The position numbers were made by a program, and so were the translations under genes. The notes beneath the pieces were generated by a model. The model saw only the letters and a list, made by a program, of their open reading frames with translations, searched no databases and was not told where the DNA came from. From Burkholderiales bacterium RIFCSPLOWO2_12_FULL_61_40 (GTDB taxonomy: Bacteria > Pseudomonadota > Gammaproteobacteria > Burkholderiales > Burkholderiaceae_C): 64,000 bases of DNA. The first letter of the stretch is position 1; the number at the start of each line of letters is the position of its first letter. This document shows, in pieces, positions 25,626 through 33,258 of this stretch. The stretch covers positions 1 to 64,000 of the forward strand of contig MESI01000094.1 in assembly GCA_001770935.1 (NCBI GenBank), read 5' to 3'.

Positions 25626-25641
25626 CGGGGCTTTGGCCCCG
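25626..25641 (+). terminator. Possible terminator hairpin after the lectin operon
   Basis: CGGGGC-TTTG-GCCCCG forms a six-pair GC stem with a four-base loop four bases after the stop codon. The following TTGTTG is only a weak T-tract. Confidence 0.5.
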
Positions 25642-25697
25642 TTGTTGATGCAAGTTTGGTAGCAGACCTTGCTTATTGCAGCAGGGCTGGTGGTCTA

Positions 25698-25764
25698 TTT
25701 TTGTAACCGAATCTGGCTGTAGCCCTCGTGGAATGTGCGCAGGCAGCTATCAATTCAGGAGTAA
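25698..25764 (+). repeat. ubiD-tail composite repeat, copy 10 (rightmost)
   Basis: It reads TTTTTGTAACCGAATCTGG and CTGTAGCCC, then GGAATGTGCGCAGGCAGCTAT and CAATTCAGGAGTAAG. Only the last UbiD codon position is recognisable. No further copy appears to the right. Confidence 0.75.
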
Positions 25765-25810
25765 GCGGTCTGCCTGCGCATGGCGCACCCGGCACACTGC
25801 AAATCACCCT

Positions 25811-25861
25811 CCATCCCGGTTCGACCGCAAGAAACCCAGCCTCAAGCAACAAGCCCGCATA
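25811..25861 (+). pseudogene. Second rloB 5' fragment
   Basis: About 50 bases (codons [15 protein letters not shown]) match the start of the rloB gene at 9287-9337 with few changes, and then the similarity stops. It follows repeat copy 10 by 46 bases. This implies that another rlo locus once occupied this spot or was copied here. Confidence 0.6.
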
Positions 25862-25969
25862 CGGCTGCTAGGGTATACCACCAGACTCCAACGCTATGCC
25901 TTGTGTTTAGAATCAACCGGGTCGGTCACAGACTGATACCCGCTGCATAGAAGTGAGACTGGAAAGACC

Positions 25970-26995
25970 ATGGCCTCGGAGCAAAATTACGGTGTCATTC
26001 TCTGCGTTGACGACGACCCCACGATTTTGAATTCCCTGAGGTCGCTTCTCAACGGGCACATTGGCGAGCGGTGGCTGGTCGAGTGTGCGGAAAGCGGCGA
26101 AGAAGCGCTGGACGCGATTGCGGGCTTCGCGCAGGACGGCATCGACCTCGCAGTCATTGTTTCGGACTACATCATGCCCCGCATGAATGGCGATGAACTG
26201 TTGGCGCGCGTGCATGGTTTGTCGTCCAGCACCGTAAAAATCATGCTCACGGGCCAGACGGAGCTGTCGGGCGTTGTGCGGGCGATCAATGAAGCGCAGC
26301 TCTACCGGTTTTTGGAAAAGCCTTTCAACAACACCGACTTTGTCTTGACCATTGAAGGCGCATGCAAGGCCTACCGGCAGGAGCGCATGTTGGCCTTGCA
26401 AAATACGGAACTCCTGCGCATCAACTCGGAGCTTGCAGATTTCAACAAGCGGCTTGAAAACGTCGTTGCCGAACGGACCCAGGAGTTGCAGGAAAAAAAT
26501 GCACAGCTCGAATTGCTCGCGGTGACTGACCCGTTGACAGGACTGTACAACCGGATGAAGCTGGACAAGACCCTGGCCGAGGAGGTCGCCCAGGGCCAAC
26601 GGTACAACACCGACTGGTCCGTCATTCTCCTGGACGTGGACCATTTCAAAGACGTGAACGACACCCACGGCCATGCGGTCGGTGACAGCGTGCTGGTGGA
26701 TGTGGCCAATATTCTTCGCAACCAGGTGCGCGCCACCGACTTGGTGGGCCGCTGGGGCGGAGAAGAGTTTTTGGCGGTGTGCCGCGGATCACAACCCACT
26801 GCCGCCGCGACCGTTGCGGAGAAGCTGCGCCACAGCATTGCATCCCATGCATTTCCCGTGATCGGTCAGAAGACCGCCAGTTTCGGGGTCAGCAAATATC
26901 GCGCTGGCGACACTGTCAAATCCGTCGTGGCGCGGGCCGATCTCGCCCTGTACCAGGCCAAAAATAGCGGACGCAACCGGGTTTGCATCGGTTAG
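25970..26995 (+). CDS. Response regulator with GGDEF diguanylate cyclase output
   Basis: A 341-residue cytoplasmic signalling protein. The receiver domain covers residues 8-130, with the acidic pair at VDDDP and the phospho-acceptor aspartate in VIVSDYIMPRMNG. A short coiled coil (about 150-180, LADFNKRLENVVAERTQELQ) leads to a GGDEF domain. The active-site motif is GGEEF, and an RATD sequence five residues earlier is the inhibitory I-site, so product feedback is expected. It makes cyclic di-GMP when phosphorylated. Its receiver resembles that of the regulator at 32410, and a large kinase lies between them, so it is a plausible kinase partner. Confidence 0.93.
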   Translation: MASEQNYGVILCVDDDPTILNSLRSLLNGHIGERWLVECAESGEEALDAIAGFAQDGIDLAVIVSDYIMPRMNGDELLARVHGLSSSTVKIMLTGQTELSGVVRAINEAQLYRFLEKPFNNTDFVLTIEGACKAYRQERMLALQNTELLRINSELADFNKRLENVVAERTQELQEKNAQLELLAVTDPLTGLYNRMKLDKTLAEEVAQGQRYNTDWSVILLDVDHFKDVNDTHGHAVGDSVLVDVANILRNQVRATDLVGRWGGEEFLAVCRGSQPTAAATVAEKLRHSIASHAFPVIGQKTASFGVSKYRAGDTVKSVVARADLALYQAKNSGRNRVCIG

Positions 26996-27046
26996 TCGGC
27001 ACCCACCGTGGCGATCCGAAGCCGCTTAACCCAAGGAGGAGAACCA

Positions 27047-28456
27047 ATGAATAACAATGAAATACTGAAGAAGGCGTCATTCGACAACCAGCAGGGCGTC
27101 AAGATCCTGAAGATCAAGGGCACGCCCTACGAGATGGGATACCAGCATGGCTTTCTGCTGGCGGGCGGGATCGACCAGATGATCCACCAAACCCTGCTGG
27201 CGACCACCGCCTACATTGCGGCGCAAACGGGCAAGACACTGCAGCAGGCGCAGGAACTGATGTGGATGGGCCAACAAGCGGCGCAACCCTTTGTGCCCCC
27301 GGAACTGATGGCGGAAATGCAGGGAATCACCGACGGCGCCAACGCCGCGGGCGTGCGCGTCACCCTGGAGCAAATCCTGCTCTGGAATACCAATTACGAC
27401 CAGTGGTGTATTTATGCCCATCCGCATTACTGGGACCCGCAAGGAAAGAAAGGACCCAAGGCGCTGGACCGGATCGTGCCGGGCGCTGGCGGATGCAGCA
27501 GTTTTTGCGCCTGGGACGAATGGGCGGGCGGCGACGGAAAAATGATCTTTTGCAAGGACGAAGACAATTTCAACATGCCGGCGCAACTGGAGAACCGGAT
27601 GATGGTGGTGGCTGCGCCGGACCAGGGACACGGCCATATGTTCATGACCTACCCAGGGATGATCGGGCTGGACGGCGGATTCAACGCGGTGGGCTTCGAG
27701 ATGATGACCCAGCTCAACAGCATGGTGGACGAAACCATGGCGGGTTGCGGCATTGGCGTTTTCACCCGCTTGCTGCTCACCAGAGCCAGCACGGTGGACG
27801 ATGCGATTCAGATCTTTCGCGATTACCCGCGCTGCACCGGCATTGCCTACCATGTGGCCGACGCCAGGCGCAAGCAAGCTGCGGTGGTGGAGGCGTCCTC
27901 CAAAATGGTGTGTGTGCGCTACCCCATGCCCGATACAAAGGCCTTGTGGCAAACCAACCACTCCAACTGCTATCCCGGCTGGATGGGGTACAGCGGCTAC
28001 AACATGGTGGCCGACCAGGTGGTGGTCAATGAGCTCAAGGATATTTCCACCATCCAGAACTGGCAAGACAGCCTGAAGGACCCCTACAATTTTTATGTGC
28101 AGGCCCCCAGCCGCTTCGTGCGTTATGACGAATTGATCCACCAGTACTACGGAAACATCACGGTGGACAACGCGATCACCATCATGGGCGACTGTTTTGA
28201 TCCCTACACCCGGATGAAACGCGCCAAGGAGTTGCCGTCCTGGACCAACAACATCCTTTGCACCATTTGCGCCATGTACCCCGATTTCACCTTCCAGGCG
28301 GCGCCTCCGGTGGGTGAATTCAAGGCCCATGTCGCCAATATGTGGAGCCTGATCGCCTACCCTGAGTCAGGGGATTTTTGGCTGGCCATCAACGACTTTC
28401 CCGCCGAATACGGAGGCTATGTGCAGTTCAACCTCCACCAGCTGTTGAAGCAGTAG
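27047..28456 (+). CDS. C45-type autoproteolytic acyltransferase/hydrolase-like protein
   Basis: A 469-residue protein of the acyl-CoA:6-aminopenicillanic acid acyltransferase/C45 peptidase type (Ntn hydrolase). The N-terminal part has KGTPYEMGYQHGFLLAGGID, typical of the family, and the presumed nucleophile is Cys150 in GAGGCSSFCAWDEW, which becomes N-terminal after self-cleavage. AAGGAGGAG lies six bases before the ATG at 27047, so expression should be strong. No signal peptide is visible. Relatives cleave or transfer acyl groups on amides; the substrate here is unknown. Its place between a GGDEF regulator and a binding protein/kinase pair suggests a signal-processing or nutrient role. Confidence 0.72.
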   Translation: MNNNEILKKASFDNQQGVKILKIKGTPYEMGYQHGFLLAGGIDQMIHQTLLATTAYIAAQTGKTLQQAQELMWMGQQAAQPFVPPELMAEMQGITDGANAAGVRVTLEQILLWNTNYDQWCIYAHPHYWDPQGKKGPKALDRIVPGAGGCSSFCAWDEWAGGDGKMIFCKDEDNFNMPAQLENRMMVVAAPDQGHGHMFMTYPGMIGLDGGFNAVGFEMMTQLNSMVDETMAGCGIGVFTRLLLTRASTVDDAIQIFRDYPRCTGIAYHVADARRKQAAVVEASSKMVCVRYPMPDTKALWQTNHSNCYPGWMGYSGYNMVADQVVVNELKDISTIQNWQDSLKDPYNFYVQAPSRFVRYDELIHQYYGNITVDNAITIMGDCFDPYTRMKRAKELPSWTNNILCTICAMYPDFTFQAAPPVGEFKAHVANMWSLIAYPESGDFWLAINDFPAEYGGYVQFNLHQLLKQ

Positions 28457-28525
28457 CCATTCGAAAAGACGGCAGTTTGCGCAGCCGCCTTGGGCCATGT
28501 GCGCAATTATTTTTTTAAGGTCTAT

Positions 28526-29971
28526 ATGATGAAGTTCAAAAGCAGAGGGATGGGCTTGGCTCTGGGGGCGCTGCTGTTCAGCATGGTTCCCCTGGGCGTT
28601 GCAGCGCAGGACAAGGCGGATGAAGCGGTCAAAGCGGCGCAAAAATACCGGGGGACAACCTTGAACGTCACCTGGAACAAAGGCCTGATGGCCAAAGAAG
28701 TGCTGCTGTACTCCGGTCCGCTGTGGGAAAAGCTGACCGGCATCAAGCTCAATGTCGTCGAGCACATGATTGGCGACATGTACCCGGTGGTGGAAAGTGA
28801 ATTCATCAAAAAATCCGGGGTGTTCGACCTGATCAACGTGGTGCCCAGCAGTTTGCCTGACTATGTTGAACTGGGCGCCGTGGAGCCTTTGCAGCCCTAC
28901 CTCACGAAATATGGCTATTCCCAGGAGCTGGAAGATATCGCCCCGAGTTTCAGGAGCAACTGGATGAAATGGGATGGCAAGGTCTACACCATCCCCGACG
29001 ATGGCGATGTGCTGACCCTGTATTACCGCAAGGATTTGTTTGAGGACAGCGCCAACCGCGCTGCCTTCAAGAAAAAATACGGCTATGCCCTGGCCGCTCC
29101 TGCGACGTGGAAGCAGTTTGACGACATCTCCGCATTTTTTACAGAAAAATATGCTCCCGCGCTGTACGGCAGCGCGATGATGCATGACAGCTTGTCGTTC
29201 TATTTTTTCGAGGAGCGCTTCCGCGTCAACGGAGGGCGTTTCTTCGATGCAAAAACCATGAAGGCGACCATCAATAGCCCCATCGGCAAAAAGACCCTGC
29301 AAGAGATGGTGGACCGCACGAAGTCCATGCCGCCCGGTGCGGGCAAATGGGGCTTTATGGATGTACTGGGCGCTTTTGTCGAGGGCAAGCTGGCCATGAC
29401 AGAGTTTTGGCCGCCGCTGGGCCGCTGGGCGGAGGGCTACGGCACGGACACCGAGCAGCTTTCCTGGGTGCCCAAGAGCAAGGTTGCGGGGAAGGTCGGG
29501 TACGCGGTGACACCCGGCGGCTATTCGGGGATTGCCGCCGGGTTTGGCCTGTCGATCTCTTCGCAGAGCAAGAACAAAGAGGCCGCCTATTTGTTTATCC
29601 AGTGGCTGACCAGTAAAAAAATCAGCCTGGAGCGGGTGCAGATTCCCTATAGCCTGAGAGACCCCTACCGCGTCAGCCATTACCAAAGCCCGTCCTACCG
29701 CTCGCGCTGGCCCAATGCGCCGCAATACCTGGACACTTTGGCGAAAGCGGGAAAAACCGGCATGCCGGACCTGTTTCTGTACCAGATCAACCGCTATGAG
29801 CGGGCGCTGACGGAGGGCCTGAATGCGGCTTTCGCAGGAGAGGTTGCCCCCGGCGCCGCCTTGGACAAGGTCGCGGCCAGTTGGGATGGCCTGACCCAGG
29901 CGATCGGGGTCGATAAACAAAGGGCCATCTACCAATCATGGGCAGCCCGGCCCAACGCCTACCCCAAGTGA
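28526..29971 (+). CDS. Extracellular solute-binding protein, family 1
   Basis: A periplasmic binding protein of 481 residues in the sugar/oligosaccharide SBP family 1 class. The signal peptide ends at about AAQ-DKA (residue 29). Typical parts are LYYRKDLFED around the inter-lobe hinge, PATWKQFDDISAFFTEKYA, and GLSISSQSKNKEAAYLFIQW near the C-terminus. AAGG lies before tandem ATGs at 28526 and 28529. No permease or ATPase genes follow; a membrane sensor kinase does, 42 bases on. It may therefore feed the kinase a ligand instead of serving transport, as LuxP-LuxQ style systems do. Confidence 0.85.
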   Translation: MMKFKSRGMGLALGALLFSMVPLGVAAQDKADEAVKAAQKYRGTTLNVTWNKGLMAKEVLLYSGPLWEKLTGIKLNVVEHMIGDMYPVVESEFIKKSGVFDLINVVPSSLPDYVELGAVEPLQPYLTKYGYSQELEDIAPSFRSNWMKWDGKVYTIPDDGDVLTLYYRKDLFEDSANRAAFKKKYGYALAAPATWKQFDDISAFFTEKYAPALYGSAMMHDSLSFYFFEERFRVNGGRFFDAKTMKATINSPIGKKTLQEMVDRTKSMPPGAGKWGFMDVLGAFVEGKLAMTEFWPPLGRWAEGYGTDTEQLSWVPKSKVAGKVGYAVTPGGYSGIAAGFGLSISSQSKNKEAAYLFIQWLTSKKISLERVQIPYSLRDPYRVSHYQSPSYRSRWPNAPQYLDTLAKAGKTGMPDLFLYQINRYERALTEGLNAAFAGEVAPGAALDKVAASWDGLTQAIGVDKQRAIYQSWAARPNAYPK

Positions 29972-30013
29972 TGTCCCCGCAGCGTGCGGCACCGAACGAA
30001 ATCAGGGGTTAAC

Positions 30014-32401
30014 TTGAAAAGAATGTCCATTCGCACCAATACGGTGATTTATGTCAGCATCATCGTGTTCATCACCTCCGCCATCTCTGCGGTCGGCGCC
30101 TCCTTTCTGAATGTGAACCAGACCCGCAAAGACAACCAGAGAAAACTGGACACGGCCCTGGCCAGTTTTCAGAGAAATTTCCTGGAAAGCCCCAAAGCGC
30201 TGGAAAACCAGTTCAACAGTTTCTTGGGTGAGAGGGATCTGGCCGTCCAGACCCTGCAAACGGTTGGCCGGGGATGGACACTTGAAATCGGCCTTTCATT
30301 TACCGGAACCTTCGATATTTACCGGGACCTGCTGGCCAAGAAAGGTGATCTGGACGGCTTCGGGTTCTACTTTGCGCCCAAGTTCGAGGGACCGGAAACC
30401 CTGGCGCTGTACTTTGGCAAAGAGCTGGGGAATCTGGTTCAAATTGAAGATGGGCAGCACTTTCAGAGGCTTGCCTTTGGCCGCCAAGTGATTGACGACC
30501 CCAAGCTGTTCCCCCCCCTGTACCGCCCTTCGGCCAAGTATTCGCTGAAGAAAAAAAACGGCAAGATCATCCTGGTCGCCTATTTGGATTATTCCGTGGA
30601 CGTGTCGGGGGTAGGCGCGCCGACCCATATTGGCTCCTTTGTTTTTGAGAAGGGCATGGGCTTCGACCTGCGCGACCTGGACAAGGAAATGGGGGTGAAT
30701 TTCAATCTCTACGACGCACAGGGCAAAGCCGGCGCGGGGGCCGTCGCCATGCCGGATCTGGCCTTGGGCCAGTCCGATTTTTCAGGCGGCGGGATGGTTC
30801 AATTAAAGGACAGCCAGGGGGCTGTATACGATTCGCTCCTGGCCCCCTTGAAGTACGGCGGCCTGGTGGTGGGCTACGTTTCCATCAATATTCCCCACTC
30901 CGAGACCACGCTGAGGATTCAGGAAACGGTCAAAGTGCTGTTCCTGCTGTCCCTGCTCATCATGCTCGGCGTGATTCTGATCTCCTGGCTGATGGTCAGC
31001 AAATGGAGCCGCCCGATACTGCAACTCAGCCAGGTCGCGGCCGAATTCGCCAAAGGCAATTTCAGCCGGGATATCGACACCAGCGGCAATGACGAATTGG
31101 GAACCCTGGCCAAAAGCTTTGTGCACATGCGTAATTCGATCCGGGAAAAAATCGAGGAAGTCGAGGAATACAACCGCCAGCTTCGGGAAACCAAGAGCGA
31201 GCTGGAACACCTCAACCAGGGCCTGGAGCACAAAGTGGACGAACGCACCCACCAGCTTCAGGAGGCGTTAAAGGCCGCGGAGCGCGTCAGTGGCCAGTTG
31301 TACGAAAAAAGCCAGGCCCTGGACACGTCTTACCATGAGTTGGAGCAGCGCACGGCCGCGTTATCGGAAAGCCACCAGACCATTGAAGCCACGCTGCACG
31401 ACCTGCGGGTCACCCAGACCCATCTCATCCAATCGGAAAAGATGGCGTCCCTCGGCCAACTGATCGCCAATGTGGCGCACGAAATCAACACCCCCATAGG
31501 CGCCGTCAAGTCCAGCGGCCAGAGCATCGCCGATGCGCTGGAGCGTACGCTGCACCACCTGCCTGCGGTGTTGCAGCTGTTGGACCCACCCCTGCGCGAA
31601 CTCTTCATCCGGCTCATTGGCCACGCCAAGGGCGCAAGCACCGTGCTCACCACGCGCGAGGAGCGCGCCCTGCGCCGGGAAGTGACCCAGCAGCTGGAGG
31701 ACGCCGGTATGAGCGACGCGCGCAACAAGGCCGACATCCTGGTCCAGCTGCGCGCCCAATCCGCGTTGCAAGACTACCTGCCCCTGCTGCGCCATCCTGA
31801 AGGGGACTTCATCCTGAAAACGGCACAAAGCATCGCCTCCATCGTCAACAGCACCAGCAATATCAACACTGCGGTGGACCGGGTGTCGAAAATCATATTC
31901 GCGCTCAAGTCTTTTTCGCGCATGGACTCCACGGGGGAAATGACCACGGCCCAGCTGCGCGATGGCATCGAAACCGTGTTGACGATCTACCAGAACCAGA
32001 TCAAGCAGGGCATTGAATTGGTCTGCCACTACGAAGACATTGCGCCGCTACGCTGCCGGCCGGACGAGTTGAACCAGGTGTGGACCAACCTGATTCACAA
32101 CGCTTTGCAGGCCATGGCCTACAAAGGCGTGATGACGATTGGCCTTTACTGCGAAAACGGCCATGCCGTGGTGTCGGTTGCCGATACCGGCAGTGGCATC
32201 CCCGAGGCCATACGGGAACGCATCTTTGAGCCCTTCTTTACCACCAAGCCCTCAGGGGAAGGAAGCGGGCTGGGCCTGGACATCGCCAAGAAGATCGTGG
32301 ACAAGCACCGGGGCCGCATTGAAGTCGAGAGCACGGCGGGCGTCGGCACCACTTTCAGGGTTTATCTGCCGTATGACCCGGTTCATGCGCCGGTGGGGTA
32401 G
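30014..32401 (+). CDS. Large membrane sensor histidine kinase
   Basis: A 795-residue kinase. The first membrane helix is at about residues 9-32. A large periplasmic region of about 270 residues follows, and the second helix is near 310-335 (VLFLLSLLIMLGVILISWLM). Then come HAMP, a long coiled coil, and a kinase core with the phospho-acceptor histidine in VAHEINTPIGAVKSSG, NLIHNALQAM (N box), VADTGSGIP and SGLGL. A long insert separates the H box from the rest of the dimerisation region. The TTG at 30014 is chosen because AGGGG lies 5 bases upstream; the ATG at 30023 is possible. Likely partners are the binding protein before it and the receivers at 25970 and 32410. Confidence 0.9.
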   Translation: MKRMSIRTNTVIYVSIIVFITSAISAVGASFLNVNQTRKDNQRKLDTALASFQRNFLESPKALENQFNSFLGERDLAVQTLQTVGRGWTLEIGLSFTGTFDIYRDLLAKKGDLDGFGFYFAPKFEGPETLALYFGKELGNLVQIEDGQHFQRLAFGRQVIDDPKLFPPLYRPSAKYSLKKKNGKIILVAYLDYSVDVSGVGAPTHIGSFVFEKGMGFDLRDLDKEMGVNFNLYDAQGKAGAGAVAMPDLALGQSDFSGGGMVQLKDSQGAVYDSLLAPLKYGGLVVGYVSINIPHSETTLRIQETVKVLFLLSLLIMLGVILISWLMVSKWSRPILQLSQVAAEFAKGNFSRDIDTSGNDELGTLAKSFVHMRNSIREKIEEVEEYNRQLRETKSELEHLNQGLEHKVDERTHQLQEALKAAERVSGQLYEKSQALDTSYHELEQRTAALSESHQTIEATLHDLRVTQTHLIQSEKMASLGQLIANVAHEINTPIGAVKSSGQSIADALERTLHHLPAVLQLLDPPLRELFIRLIGHAKGASTVLTTREERALRREVTQQLEDAGMSDARNKADILVQLRAQSALQDYLPLLRHPEGDFILKTAQSIASIVNSTSNINTAVDRVSKIIFALKSFSRMDSTGEMTTAQLRDGIETVLTIYQNQIKQGIELVCHYEDIAPLRCRPDELNQVWTNLIHNALQAMAYKGVMTIGLYCENGHAVVSVADTGSGIPEAIRERIFEPFFTTKPSGEGSGLGLDIAKKIVDKHRGRIEVESTAGVGTTFRVYLPYDPVHAPVG

Positions 32402-32409
32402 CCAGGTGT

Positions 32410-32823
32410 CTAAGTCGGGATCGAGGCGGGAAATTGGGCCAAACCTTCGCGCACACAACGAATCAGCGCATCGCCATCCCATGGTTTTGCGATAAATTCG
32501 TGCAACTGTGCCTCCTGGCGCACCCGCCTCACGGAGGCCTCATCCGCCTGACCCGACAGCATCACCGTGATCACGCACGGAAAGCGCTTGTGCGCCTCAA
32601 TCAGGAATTCGTCCCCCTTCATGCCCGGCATCAACCAATCGGAGATGATGACCAGCGGCATATAACCATCTCCGGCCAGGTCATCCAGGATTTCCAGACC
32701 CTCCTCACCGCTTTGCGCCACCTCAATGATGTGCTGGTCGCCAAAGGCGTTCCATAGCTGTTCCTTCAAGGCCACCAGAACCACCATCTCGTCATCGACA
32801 CAGAGCAAAATTCCCTTCATCAT
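32410..32823 (-). CDS. Stand-alone receiver-domain response regulator
   Basis: A 137-residue single-domain response regulator. The acidic pair is in LLCVDDEM, the phosphorylated aspartate in VIISDWLMPGMKG, the threonine/serine switch in VMLSGQAD, and the lysine in FIAKPWDG. There is no output domain, so it acts by protein contact or as a phosphate sink. It is convergent with the kinase gene, with 8 bases between the two stops. Its sequence is close in style to the receiver of the GGDEF protein at 25970. Two ATGs (32823, 32820) are adjacent. Confidence 0.92.
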   Translation of the reverse strand: MMKGILLCVDDEMVVLVALKEQLWNAFGDQHIIEVAQSGEEGLEILDDLAGDGYMPLVIISDWLMPGMKGDEFLIEAHKRFPCVITVMLSGQADEASVRRVRQEAQLHEFIAKPWDGDALIRCVREGLAQFPASIPT

Positions 32824-33258
32824 GCAATCCCCATTGTGTGGAGCCCCTGTTGGCAGGTGGGCGTTCCGATTTTCATTACCGTGAGCCTTCCGATCCGGTT
32901 GCGCCGACCCTCAACGCCGTTCTTGCAAACGTGGCGTGATTGTGCCGTGACCGGGGGAAAACACATTGCCTGCCTATCCCAATAACCCCGGACCCGCCGC
33001 ACCTGGCTATTCAGAATCACTGGTCAAAGCGTCTGCATTTTCAACCATTTTGAGGCTTCTTGGCCAGGCGCGGCGGCATCCCGGCTTTGCCATGGATTTC
33101 AGCGTGTCGGCAGCCAGGGGCACCGCTGACCGGCAAGCGATTGCGCAGGTCTGTGGGGGTGGGTGTGCGGCCGCGACAAATGTCATGGAATGGCTTTGCG
33201 GCGTGGGCATAGAATCACCGGACTTTTATCCCGGCTTTTCCTCAGCCACTCCCAATTT
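32824..33258. other. Intergenic region, no gene seen
   Basis: This 435-base region holds the divergent starts of the receiver gene and the chaperone operon. TAGAAT at about 33210-33215 could be a -10 for the operon. I see no heat-shock (sigma-32) promoter that I would defend, and no reading frame with protein-like features. Confidence 0.4.

Noticed and set aside
361..25764. A defined integrative and conjugative element
   Set aside because: No integrase, relaxase or conjugation gene is visible, so only a cassette-like repeat array can be claimed.
25698..25764. Reading GGGCT-NN-AGCCC of the repeats as terminators
   Set aside because: The stem is only five pairs, no T-run follows, and the element occurs after truncated genes as often as after intact ones.
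28367..29935. 522-codon minus-strand frame
   Set aside because: It is antisense to the family 1 binding-protein gene, which has a signal peptide, ribosome site and family motifs.
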